DNA of 64,000 nt, from NCBI GenBank assembly GCA_964468345.1, contig CAYXVZ010000011.1, forward strand, positions 1-64,000. Reading direction: 5' to 3'. This DNA comes from DALYLB01 sp964468345. GTDB lineage: Bacteria; Acidobacteriota; Blastocatellia; RBC074. Positions 1-9,100 of this stretch are shown one piece after another. A program made the translations under genes and the position numbers. Below the pieces are notes generated by a model, which was not told where the DNA came from, searched no databases, and saw only the letters and a list, made by a program, of their open reading frames with translations. The stretch's first letter is position 1. Each line of letters begins with the position of its first letter.

Positions 1-152
1 TCAATGTGCAACTGACCGCGCAGATCACCAACCTGCTCAATCGCGTGAATTACGGCTCTTACAGCGGCGTGCTGGGCTCGCCCTACTTCATGCAATCGAG
101 CAGCGCGGCCGCCGCGCGGCAATTCGAACTCGGCGTTCGATTTAATTTCTAA
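1..152 (+). CDS. TonB-dependent receptor-like outer membrane protein, C-terminal end only
   Basis: The window opens inside a gene; the frame beginning at base 3 reads NVQLTAQITNLLNRVNYG and ends in ELGVRFNF followed by TAA at 150-152. The phrase N-x-x-N with L-L-N-R-V-N-Y-G and a terminal aromatic residue on an amphipathic strand are what is expected of the last beta strands of an Oar-like/TonB-dependent receptor barrel, the family seen repeatedly in this window (compare the ends of the genes at 6193, 19826 and 41224). Only about 49 residues are visible, so family membership is an inference from the C-terminal signature, not from a plug or regulatory domain. Confidence 0.6.
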   Translation, partial: NVQLTAQITNLLNRVNYGSYSGVLGSPYFMQSSSAAAARQFELGVRFNF

Positions 153-240
153 ATTGGCCACCACAACTGTGGATCAAAGCTTTTTACCACGAAGAAACGA
201 AGGAATCGAAGTGAGCATTGATCTATAAATAAATTGCCGC

Positions 241-389
241 TCTCGCTCCAGCGGAGCGACATCTTTATAGCCCGGGAGTGATCACTATTCTCCGCTCCAG
301 CGGAGCGGCATCTGCCCAGATGCCGCTCCGCTGGAGCGGAGAGTAAGGTGCTTACGGATCTATAAAGATATCGCTCCGCTGGAGCGAGA
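241..389. repeat. Nested inverted repeats (two hairpins, one inside the other)
   Basis: Outer arms 241-270 and 360-389 are 30-nt reverse complements with one mismatch. Between them sits an independent perfect 26-nt inverted repeat, 289-314 and 317-342, with a 2-nt centre. All four arms contain the phrase GCTCCAGCGGAGC or its complement, itself a short palindrome. It lies downstream of a receptor gene end and upstream of the response regulator. Confidence 0.9.
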
Positions 390-461
390 GGCGACTGCAC
401 GCTCGGAGTAAAGACGATCTGCATAAGTAGCAACGGAGAATAAGTAAAGAGACTTCAAAGA

Positions 462-525
462 AAACGAAAATAACGAAACATACGAAATGCCTATTGTGAT
501 TTCGTTTGTTTCGTTATTTTCGTTT
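462..525. repeat. Inverted repeat, ACGAAAATAACGAAAC family
   Basis: Arms of about 26 nt, roughly 462-487 and 499-525, repeating short phrases of the type ACGAAA(A/C). The same family occurs at 40264-40352 with longer arms. Not followed by an obvious T-run in either direction apart from pyrimidine-rich sequence at 535-549. Confidence 0.8.
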
Positions 526-838
526 GTTTCGTATTCTCTCTGCCTTTTCCTGAAATGCGATTTGAGGCTTTGACTATTGCTCTTTTTGATGTGCATCGAA
601 AATATTTAATGGCAAATGTTGCAGGCAAGGCTGCAAGATCAAATCAGGAGGTCGTTCCAGCTATACGTTACATTCAATCCGGCATCCATAGGAAAAACGA
701 AACTGTCGATAACCAGAGAAGGAACAAGGAACATGCACTTACTCGTTTGCCTCGAAAGAACCGGAGATCAACAAGAGATAGACCCGATCCAAAAAAACAG
801 TGCCGAAGCGGCACAGAAAGGGAAGAGGTAAGAACGCA

Positions 839-1531
839 ATGCCGGGAGAAGTCCTGCTTCTATTGCACCCCGTGGAGGCTGATGAGCTGGCGCGTTCACT
901 GCAACTGGAGGGATGGGAGGTTGTTCGGTTGGAGAATGGCCAGGATGCGATCGATCTGTCTCGGCACACTGGCGCGGGGCTGCTGATTCTCGAATCGGCG
1001 CCGGAGACGGATGGACTGGGCGCGATCGAGATTCTGCGGCGCATCCGGCAGCAATCTTTAATGCCGGTGTTAGTTGTTTCCAAAAGCGAGAATGACGCCG
1101 AACGCATTCTCGCATTCGAACTCGGTGCGGATGATTATCTGGTCAAGCCCTATCAGCCGCAGGAACTGATGGCGCGCGTGCGGGCGATCATGCGCCGCAG
1201 CCAGGCCGGCACAAGCGGTTTTCAACATTTGAGCCGTGCCGGAGAGATCGAACTCGATCGCATCAAGCGCCGCGCCTATCGCGCCGGCGCCGAGATTCCG
1301 CTGACGACGGCGGAATTCGACCTGCTCGATCTGTTGCTTCGCCGTTCCGGACATCCCGTCTCGCGCGAAGAGATCGCCGAATCGGTTCTCGGCCGTCGGC
1401 TCAATCCCAACGATCGCAGCATCGACATGCACATCAGCAATCTCCGCCGAAAGCTGAATGTCGAACAGCGCGGCGGCGGCCCCATCCGGGCCGTTCGCGG
1501 CGTGGGTTATTCGTTTGTGCCGGCGATGTGA
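839..1531 (+). CDS. OmpR/PhoB-type response regulator with degenerate receiver
   Basis: A 230-residue two-domain regulator: receiver (about 3-115) and OmpR-type winged helix (about 130-228, ending in the typical R-A-V-R-G-V-G-Y-S-F). I take ATG 839 as the start because GAAGAGG lies about 10 bases upstream and the receiver begins there; an in-frame ATG at 800 adds 13 basic residues. The receiver is atypical: the phospho-acceptor Asp is replaced by Glu52 (LILES where LxLLD is usual), and the acidic pair after the first strand is missing (LLLLHP). Ser81 and Lys103 (YLVKPY) are kept. By family knowledge this argues against normal phosphorylation; a Glu could mimic the phosphorylated state. No histidine kinase gene is adjacent. 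An ECF sigma gene follows 78 bases downstream on the same strand. Confidence 0.9.
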   Translation: MPGEVLLLLHPVEADELARSLQLEGWEVVRLENGQDAIDLSRHTGAGLLILESAPETDGLGAIEILRRIRQQSLMPVLVVSKSENDAERILAFELGADDYLVKPYQPQELMARVRAIMRRSQAGTSGFQHLSRAGEIELDRIKRRAYRAGAEIPLTTAEFDLLDLLLRRSGHPVSREEIAESVLGRRLNPNDRSIDMHISNLRRKLNVEQRGGGPIRAVRGVGYSFVPAM

Positions 1532-1609
1532 GCAGGAAAGAAAAGAGAAGGGCGATTCGCCGTCTTTTCTCTCAAAATAAATTCAATAAACCCAATTGAG
1601 GAAATGCCA

Positions 1610-2269
1610 ATGTTGCAACAGCAACGCATTCAAACAGGAAGAAGGATTGCCGCCTTTCGGCTCCGGCCGAGCAAGACAACTTCCATAACGCCGCTCCCCG
1701 AGCCTTGTCCGGATGACGATCTGGTCGCGCAGGCCGCGAAGGGAGAGGAGCATGCATTTGCGGAATTGATCGAACGGCATCGCGGGCTGGTGGTCCGCAT
1801 TGCGCGGCGTTATTTCAACCGGCCCGAAGATGTCGAGGAGATTGTGCACCTGAGTTTCGTTTCCGCCTGGTTTGCGATTTCCGGCTATCGCGGCGGCGGC
1901 CCGCATTCCTTCCTCGCCTGGCTGTCCCGCATCGCAACCAATTCATGTTATGACGAACTGCGAAAACGGAAGCGCCGGCGCGAAGACATTTTCAGCCAGC
2001 TCAGCGAACCGGAGACGGACTATCTTTTCGAACAGACCGTTGCCGAAGAAGACAGCGGCGCGGAAGAGCGTCTGATCAATCATGATCTGACGGGCAAGCT
2101 GCTCGGCCTGCTTGCGCCGGAAGATCGCCGGATCTTCGTCCTGCTCAAGACAGAGAATTTTTCCATTGCGGAAATCGCGCAGAATATCGGCTGGACCGAA
2201 AGCAAAGTCAAAATGCGCATCCATCGCTCGCGGTCGATCCTGCAACGATATTCCTGCCGGTATGTGTGA
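1610..2269 (+). CDS. ECF-type RNA polymerase sigma factor
   Basis: A 219-residue sigma-70 family factor with region 2 near residues 40-110 (the Y-F-N-R-P-E-D-V-E-E-I-V-H stretch and A-W-L-S-R-I-A-T-N core-binding/promoter-melting signature) and region 4 near 160-215, with the helix-turn-helix F-S-I-A-E-I-A-Q-N-I-G-W-T-E-S-K-V-K. ATG 1610 is chosen because TGAGGA at 1597-1602 sits 7 bases before it; the ATG at 1604 would be too close. No anti-sigma gene is visible downstream; the next gene is convergent. An N-terminal stretch of about 35 residues before region 2 is longer than in most ECF factors and is of unknown role. Confidence 0.9.
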   Translation: MLQQQRIQTGRRIAAFRLRPSKTTSITPLPEPCPDDDLVAQAAKGEEHAFAELIERHRGLVVRIARRYFNRPEDVEEIVHLSFVSAWFAISGYRGGGPHSFLAWLSRIATNSCYDELRKRKRRREDIFSQLSEPETDYLFEQTVAEEDSGAEERLINHDLTGKLLGLLAPEDRRIFVLLKTENFSIAEIAQNIGWTESKVKMRIHRSRSILQRYSCRYV

Positions 2270-2290
2270 CCAACAATTTAAAGTAAAAGA

Positions 2291-2465
2291 TTTCATCCAC
2301 GAAGGCACACGAAGGAGCACGAAGAAAACGAAAGAGCCAGCGGCTACGGTCTTGCTTTCCTCTTCGTGTAACTTTGTGTGACTTCGTGGATGAAATTTTT
2401 TTTTCGAATTCTATAGAATTCAAGAAATAAATTTCATCCACGAAGTCACACAAAGTTACACGAAG
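2291..2465. repeat. Spacer-less 104-bp palindrome plus an extra arm, CCACGAAG family
   Basis: Arms 2362-2413 and 2414-2465 are near-perfect reverse complements with no spacer; the centre is the perfect 16-bp palindrome GAATTCTATAGAATTC (2406-2421). A further related arm at about 2291-2320 has the same orientation as the right arm. The arms are built of repeated CACGAAG-like phrases. It lies between two convergent genes (sigma factor and propeller protein) and could act as a bidirectional terminator. Confidence 0.9.
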
Positions 2466-2568
2466 ATAAAAACAAGGACATTATCTTTGGTTTTCAAGGA
2501 CTTCTTCGTACTCTTCTTTTCTTTGTGGTTGTGCCTTTCTTGCTTGTCCTGATTTATATCTTGCAGCA

Positions 2569-2593
2569 TGGTGCAGGTTGGAAACCTGCACCA
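2569..2593. repeat. Perfect short hairpin, GCAGGTTGGAAACCTGC family
   Basis: Perfect 11-nt arms 2569-2579 and 2583-2593 around a GGA loop, 13 bases beyond the stop of the minus-strand gene at 2606. Related AACCTGTCC/AACCTGC hairpins are at 19396-19476 and 60884-60996. Confidence 0.85.
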
Positions 2594-2605
2594 CACGAGT
2601 GGGGG

Positions 2606-5593
2606 TTATCTTCGCAGCCGCACCCGCTTGATCGAAGTCGTTACGAATTCCTGAAACGCAACCGTCGCGCCGGTCTGACTGGTGGTATTCGTTCCGTTCG
2701 TCGTCGCCGTCACTATGAGATCCTTCTCCTTGCCCGCGACATTCGTTGCCGTATCCCCCGACAAGACAATCTCGATGCGATCGACGCCGGGCAGGCCGGG
2801 CTCGGGACCCGCATAACGGGGAATCAACTCCGTCGAATCGAAGCTCCCTTTCACGCCCGAGGCGAAGCGCCAGCCCGTGCCGTTCAGGACCAGAATTCGC
2901 GTCTCGTTCTCTCCGCTCACCGCGCAGGGTGGCGCGCTGTATTCGATTGCGCCGCTTGCGAGCACCAGCCCGCAGCGGGCCACGATGGAACCATCGCCGT
3001 CATCGGTTTGCGTGAACAGTCCCGGCGCGGCGTCCGTCACGGAAACGCGTGCATTGAAAACCTTCGCACCGTTCTTCAGCGTCACCAGCACACTGTCCGA
3101 AGCCTCTATGCCCGCGGGCACGATGAAGCGGACGTCTTCGGGCGCGATCGAGAGGATTCGCGCATCGACGCCCGCGACCTGCACGCGAATGCCGCCGAGT
3201 TCCAGCGGCGGATCCGTCGGCGAAGCCTGCAGCGTCCGATCGGTGAAAACGTCCTCTTCGTCATCGTCGTTCTGCGGACGCGCCGAGGCGATCGAACCGC
3301 GCGCGATCGGCCCCGCTTCCTGGCTGGCGGCGTTGATCGCGATCAGATCTTCCTCAAAGCCCGCAAACGCGGTCATCACTTCGCCCTGGCTCGTCAGCGA
3401 TTCGGAATTGCTGGTCAACAGGACGGTCGTTTCGACATCGGTGCGGCCCGTCAGGTCTTCATCGAGCGTAACGACGATTTGATCCAGTCCCAGATGCTCT
3501 TTGCCGTCGTCATCCACATACTTGCCAAAATAACTCGGCGTCAGCTCGACTTCGTCTTCTTCGCCGTTGCCGATGGAAAAGCGAAAACGAACGCGGAGGT
3601 CGCCGCCGAATCGCCAGCCCGTGCCGAGCACCGTGAGGGAATTCATTTCCGCGTCATAGCCGATCGGACAGGGAAGCGCGGCATAGGTCGTCTCCTGTCC
3701 ATCGACCGAAGTCATCATGCACTTCGCGTCCGCCATTCCCTTGCCCGTGCCCTGCATCGTATACACGCCCGGCGAGGCATCGCGTATATCGACCACGCCT
3801 TTCGAGAGGACGCCGTTGTTGTTGACGATATAGGCCACGTCATCATCCGGCGTGAGGCCCGTGGGCAGGATGAAATTGATCTGCGAGGGAGAGACCGAAA
3901 TCACGCGGCCCGCAATGCCCGACAGCGAATCGCCCACCGTGACGCTGACCCCGGCGAGTTCAAAGGGATAGTTTTCGAATTCATCGGACTGCGCCGTCGC
4001 GCTCGCCAGTTCCGAGCCGAATATGGAAACGATCGAACCGCGCGCGACGGTTTCCGTTTCGAAACTCGCCGCGTTCGCCATCGTCGGCGTGACGGCGCTT
4101 TGCCGCACCGAAGGCCGCAGCGCGGCCTGAAAGACTTCGGCCGTCGTATTGAATTTTTCCGCGATCAGGTTTCCATTGTTCGAAAAGGCGACCTGCGCGC
4201 CGTCATCGCTGACAAAGGGAGCGAACAATACGAGCCGCTGATCGCTTTCCGTCGTTGAAAGCCGCGTATCGGTGACCAGGAAGAATTTGCGATCGCCCCC
4301 GCTCGATGCCGCGATGTCATAGCGAAAGATTTCGCGGCTGTTATTGAAATTTCCCGCCGAATCGTTCGTGACGGGCAGATTGAGTTTCGAACTGAACGTT
4401 ATATAGGTGCCCGCGCCGTTCAGGCTCGGAAAATAGTTGTAATCGCTCAAGTCGCGCTTGCCGACATCCTGCGTCGTGACCTGCGTGAAGCTTTTCGTTT
4501 GCGTGTTGTACAGGAATACATCGCGAATGCGTTCGCCCGTTTTCACCGGGCTCGTGCCGCCCGCCGATTCAAAGACAATCCACGATCCATCATCGCTCAG
4601 ATGCTTGCCGAAACGGCTCAGCACATTCACCGCGCCGTCCTCGGGCACGTCCGCCGTGCTGGATGTGTTCGTGATCTGCGTGACCTGATTGGTCGGATCG
4701 CCGGCTTTATACAGGAAGATCTCGCCGTTCAGATCGGCATTGCTCGGCGTGCCGCCGAAGTTGTAGCCGGACAGAAAGACCAGCGTTTTTCCGTCGCCGC
4801 TCAGGAACGGATTGCTGATGAATCCCTTGGCTTCAAAACCCGAGATGCCTTCCTCGATGCGTTTATGCGTCACCTGCGTGAAGCGCTGGGCCGCGGGTTC
4901 GTATAAATAGACCTGCGCATTATTGTCTTCGTTCCGCGCCGAAAAGATCTGAATGCCGCGGGCTTTGAAAAAGCGCCGCGTGGAGACGAAGGCAATGACG
5001 GACCCGTCGTAATTGATCGCGGGCGTGTTGTTGTCGAAGCTGTTTTTCAATCCGTCCGTTTCGGTGATGCGTTCGATGACGGCCGCGGTCGCTCCGCGCG
5101 GCAGTTTGGCCAGATAGATCTCGCTGTTGCCATCGGCATTGGGCGTTTGCGTCAGGGTGCTGCTTGTCGAGGCGAAGACGATGCGCGTTCCGTCGCCGCT
5201 GATGGCCGGAACGGAATTCGTCGCCGTCGATCCGGTCGGCTCGCAGCCGCCCGGGCATTTGCTGCCCTGCGGTGATTTACCGGCGAGCACCGGACCCGAG
5301 CCCGAGCCCGCTTCGGTTCCGGTCCGTGTGATTTGAATGATCTTCCGCAGGTCCGCGTCATACACGAAGATCTCGTTGTTCCCATCCTTGTTCTCGCCCG
5401 TGTAATCGTTCGTCGATTCGAACACGATCCGCCGCCCGTCGTTCGAGGCTCCGCGAACGAACGCGCCGTTCGATGACGCCGTGTCGGTGACGGGAATGAT
5501 CGATGTTTGTTGGGCGAAGCATGTCGATAACAGAGTCAGAAGGCATAGCAACAAACCGGCGAGGTGAATAATGCCGGATTGTACAGAATTCAA
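2606..5593 (-). CDS. Secreted PD40 beta-propeller protein with two TIGR03437-like C-terminal domains
   Basis: About 995 residues if translation starts at TTG 5593, which gives a convincing signal peptide (hydrophobic LAGLLLCLLTLLSTCFA followed by QQ). GTG 5635 is an alternative; the frame stays open far upstream, but that part crosses palindromes and the promoter region of the opposite gene, so it is not coding. The mature protein starts with about six PD40/TolB-like blades (G-x-x-I-V-F-x-S-T phrases such as GTRIVFASTSS and GSWIVFESAGG), then two copies of the domain described from Solibacter C-termini: N-A-A-S-F...G-S-I-V-S-I-F-G...I-N-F-I-L-P and the diverged N-A-A-S-Q...V-R-F-I-V-P, each ending in a G-T-G-W-R-F phrase. 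Likely extracellular or surface bound; binding target unknown. Divergent from the TonB receptor at 6193. Confidence 0.8.
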   Translation of the reverse strand: MNSVQSGIIHLAGLLLCLLTLLSTCFAQQTSIIPVTDTASSNGAFVRGASNDGRRIVFESTNDYTGENKDGNNEIFVYDADLRKIIQITRTGTEAGSGSGPVLAGKSPQGSKCPGGCEPTGSTATNSVPAISGDGTRIVFASTSSTLTQTPNADGNSEIYLAKLPRGATAAVIERITETDGLKNSFDNNTPAINYDGSVIAFVSTRRFFKARGIQIFSARNEDNNAQVYLYEPAAQRFTQVTHKRIEEGISGFEAKGFISNPFLSGDGKTLVFLSGYNFGGTPSNADLNGEIFLYKAGDPTNQVTQITNTSSTADVPEDGAVNVLSRFGKHLSDDGSWIVFESAGGTSPVKTGERIRDVFLYNTQTKSFTQVTTQDVGKRDLSDYNYFPSLNGAGTYITFSSKLNLPVTNDSAGNFNNSREIFRYDIAASSGGDRKFFLVTDTRLSTTESDQRLVLFAPFVSDDGAQVAFSNNGNLIAEKFNTTAEVFQAALRPSVRQSAVTPTMANAASFETETVARGSIVSIFGSELASATAQSDEFENYPFELAGVSVTVGDSLSGIAGRVISVSPSQINFILPTGLTPDDDVAYIVNNNGVLSKGVVDIRDASPGVYTMQGTGKGMADAKCMMTSVDGQETTYAALPCPIGYDAEMNSLTVLGTGWRFGGDLRVRFRFSIGNGEEDEVELTPSYFGKYVDDDGKEHLGLDQIVVTLDEDLTGRTDVETTVLLTSNSESLTSQGEVMTAFAGFEEDLIAINAASQEAGPIARGSIASARPQNDDDEEDVFTDRTLQASPTDPPLELGGIRVQVAGVDARILSIAPEDVRFIVPAGIEASDSVLVTLKNGAKVFNARVSVTDAAPGLFTQTDDGDGSIVARCGLVLASGAIEYSAPPCAVSGENETRILVLNGTGWRFASGVKGSFDSTELIPRYAGPEPGLPGVDRIEIVLSGDTATNVAGKEKDLIVTATTNGTNTTSQTGATVAFQEFVTTSIKRVRLRR

Positions 5594-6192
5594 AGAACGA
5601 AAACCGCACTTCGGTAGGACCTTGTCATTACCCACATCTTCGCAAGAAATACGCGCTGAAAGCGCGTTGGAACATAGCCGGTGGTGGAGGCGAAGCCGGA
5701 ACCACCGGTAGTGTATGCATTTTATCGCGCCCCGGCAGGGGCGCCGGACTGCGTGTGATCTTGAATGCATCGAATAATTGTGCACATCCGGCGCCCCTGC
5801 CGGGGCGCGATTGCTGGATTCGGCCTGACCGGTGGTTCCGGCTTCGCCTTCACCACCGGCTATGCTCCGCTGCCCCTTCCGGGCAGAAGACCACAGCACG
5901 AATCGCGCGAAGACGTGGGTAATGACAAGCCGTCCTACCACGTGGGAATACTTTTTCTTGTATCTAATGAATTGCATAAAGATTCGTATTGCGAAGCGAC
6001 GTTCCAAAAGGTTTCTCCTCATCCTCGTTTCTTCCTCTTTATAAAATTGCTGTTTGCATGAAGGGCGTTCGAGCGACCTCTCCGGTAAGTAAGGAATTGT
6101 CAGGAACTTTTTACAAAAGCTTACAAACTTCCGCGCGCGTTGGATCGCCTTTGTTATCGAACGCACAACATTTTCAGGAGAGGGAAAACCGG
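5594..6192. other. Divergent promoter region occupied by a triple-nested palindrome
   Basis: No gene supported. The 599-bp gap between the divergent starts at 5593 and 6193 contains three concentric inverted-repeat pairs (listed next) and then about 250 bp of AT-richer sequence (5940-6192) in which the receptor promoter must lie. The receptor ribosome binding site AGGAGAGG is at 6176-6183. Confidence 0.6.
5613..5939. repeat. Triple-nested inverted repeat
   Basis: Outer arms 5613-5643 and 5907-5939 (near-identical reverse complements, one substitution plus small indels); middle arms 5673-5709 and 5828-5864 (37 nt, one mismatch, ACCGGTGGTTCCGGCTTCGCC phrase split over both strands); inner arms 5724-5748 and 5787-5811 (25 nt, perfect, CGCCCCGGCAGGGGCG phrase). 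The pairs are unrelated in sequence to each other but share one centre near 5768. Confidence 0.9.
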
Positions 6193-9100
6193 ATGAGGCT
6201 TCAATTGATTTTTATGATGCTCGTCGTTTGCGCGGTGTCCGTCTGGGCACAGGTAGAGACGGGACAGGTCACGGGGAAAATTGCCGATGCGAATGGCGCC
6301 GTGATTGCGGGGGCGACGATAACGATCAAATCGTCGGCCCTCGGCAGCGAGCGCAGCACGACGGCGAATTCACAGGGAATTTATGTGCTGCCGAATCTGC
6401 AGCCCGGCTTGTATGAAATGACGGCATCGGCCAAGGGATTCGCGCCGCTGGTGCGGCGGGTTTATGTCGCGGTGGGCTCCCGCAATGCGATCGATCTGGA
6501 GCTGGCGGTCGCGACGGCGGCCGATCCGAATGCGCCGGCCGCCAAAGCGCCGGCCGTCGTTGAGGGCAGCGACCTCGCCGTCGATCTTTCGACGCAAACG
6601 CTTTCGACGATGATCACGGAAAAACAGATTCGCGATTTGCCGACGCTGACGCGAAATCCTTATGACCTCGTCATTCTCGCGGGCAACGTCTCGCCCGGCC
6701 AATCCAACCGCGGCGTGGGCCTGGCGATCAATGGCCAGCGCGCATCGAGCGTGAACTTCCTGCAGGACGGCGCGGTCAACAACAACCAGTTTTCGGCGCA
6801 GGTCGGCCAGCGAGTGCCCCTGGAATCGGTGCAGGAATTTCGCATCGTCTCGGGCGGCCTTTCGGCCGAATATGGCCGCGCGGCGGGCGGCATCGTGAAT
6901 GTCGTGACGAAATCGGGCACGAGCGGTTTTCACGGCACGGCCTTCGGATTCAATCGCGTCTCGGCGCTTTCGTCGAACAGTTATGACAACAATGCGCGCG
7001 ATCTAGACAAGGGAACCTTCACGCGCAATCAATACGGCTATTCGATCGGCGGGCCGGCGATCGCGGAAAAGCTTTACTTTTTCAATGCAACGGAATGGAC
7101 CAAGGTGCGCAGCTCGACGCCGGTCATCAGCATCGTGCCTTCGTCGACCCTGATTGCGGCCTCGGCCGAGGCGACGCGAAATTACTTCGGCCTGTTCAAT
7201 CTCGCAAACAGCATTCCCTCGGACAATGACGACAACGCCTCGAAGCTGTACACAAAGGCCGAGATCGCAAGCCTCTTTCCGATCGTCAAAGGCGGCGCAT
7301 TCGACAAGATCAAATCGGACACGATCGTTTTCGGTCAGGTCGAGAATCAGCGCGCGGCCGATGCCGGCGGCGGCGATCCGCAGAATACGCTGCAATCGGT
7401 CGCGCGGCTCGATTTCAATTTCAGCAACAAAGAGACGATCAATATGCGCCTCGGCACCGATCGCCAGACGCTTTTCGACGGGACCAACAGTTTCAGCCCT
7501 TACAGCGGCTTCAACACCGGCACGCAGCTTCAGAACGACAATCTTTCGATTTCGCTGACGCAGGCGCATTCCTCGCGGCTGATCACGCAGACGCGAATCG
7601 CCGTGAACCGGTTGAAATACGAACAGCCGCTGGGCAGCGCGGGTTCGGTGCCGGGCTTGAGCTTCTTTGGATCAACGCAGCCGACGATCGACGGTTACGA
7701 CATCACCCTGCCGGGCTATTCGACGACGGGCAGCACGGCGCTGCCGTTCGGCGGGCCCCAGAACGTGTATCAGATCTATCAGGACGGGACCTATCTCTGG
7801 CGCAAGCATGAGTTGCGATTTGGGGGGCTGTATAGCTACACGCAGGACAATCGCACCTATGGCGCCTATCAGAATTCGGCGCAGGTGCTGGGCAGCGGAA
7901 CGAACTTCGGCCTGGCGCTCGATAATCTCGTGAAGGGAAAGCTGTACAGCTTCACGGGCTCGATCGATCCGCGCGGCAAATTTCCGGGCGAAACGCTGCA
8001 ATTGCCGGCCGAGGCGCCCAATTTCACACGCAGCAACCGCTATCACGAGGCGGCAGCGTATTTGAACGACGGATGGCGCATCCGCCGGAATCTCACCTTG
8101 AATCTGGGATTGCGATACGAATTCTTCAGCGTGCCGCATAACCGCGATGAGCAACTCGACAGCAATTTCTATTTCGGCGACGGCGCGAACCTCTATCAGC
8201 AGATTCGCAACGGCAGCGTGCAGTTGACCTCGGCCAGCGGGGTGGGCGGTTTTTATAAATCGGACACGAACAATTACGCGCCGCGCCTGGGGTTCGCCTG
8301 GGATGTGTTCGGCGACGGACGCACCAGCCTGCGCGGCGGTTATGGCGTGGCGTATGAGCGCGTATTCGACAATGCCATCGCGAGCATCATTCAGAATCCT
8401 CCGAATTACGCGCAGGTTGCGCTGATCGCCGGGACCAATATTTCCGGCATCGATATCACGGACAGCAACACCGGACCTTTTGACGAATCGGGCCGCCTGA
8501 CGATTCCGCAGAGCAATATCACGGCGATCGATCGCAATCTGAAAACGGCCTACGCGCGATTCTGGAATCTGTCCCTGCAGCGGGAACTGGCCCCCAACCT
8601 CGTTGCCTCGGTCGATTATTCGGGCTCGCAGGGCCGCGGGCTGTATTCGGTCTCGAATTTCAACCGGATCGGCTCGGGCAATGTCTATCTCGGCGATGCC
8701 TGCACGACAGGCAACTGCACGGCGCGGTTGAACAAGCAGTATGCCGATATCAATGTCCTGACGAATGATGGGAACTCCGATTATCAGGGCATTACGGTCG
8801 GCCTCGACGGAAGGAATATGTTGACGCGCGGCCTGCAGTTCAATGCGCGCTATACCTGGGCGACGGCGAAGGACAATCTCAGTTCGACGCTGAGCGAGGC
8901 CAGCAACAATTTCAATCTCGGTTTCCTGGACCCGTTTAATCCGTCGCTCGATCGCGGCTATGCCGATTACGATATTCGCCATCGGCTGGTCGTCAGCGGC
9001 ATCTGGGATATCCCTTATCAGCCGGGCTTCTCGCCGACGACGATCACGGGGTATGTGTACAAACATCTGCTCAGCGGTTTGAGCCTTTCGGGCATTTTCT

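Larger units (their letters stand above)
153..838. other. Gene-free gap filled with nested palindromes
   Basis: No convincing coding region. It holds two separate inverted-repeat elements (241-389 and 462-525, listed individually). Short open frames here cross the repeats and have no ribosome binding site or recognisable product. The promoter of the response regulator must lie between about 530 and 838. Confidence 0.6.

Noticed and set aside
555..838. Short open frames ahead of the response regulator
   Set aside because: They overlap the regulator's 5' region in other frames, have poor composition and begin next to a palindrome.
5594..6166. N-terminal extension of the propeller protein up to 6166
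   Set aside because: The extra 190 residues are encoded by nested palindromes and the opposite gene's promoter, and would bury the signal peptide inside the chain.
7672..9066. Long open frames opposite to the large receptor and protease genes (also 11380-13356, 37752-40373, 2525-4258 and similar)
   Set aside because: They mirror the codon structure of well-supported genes on the other strand, have Arg/Ala/His-rich composition and no family signatures or ribosome binding sites.
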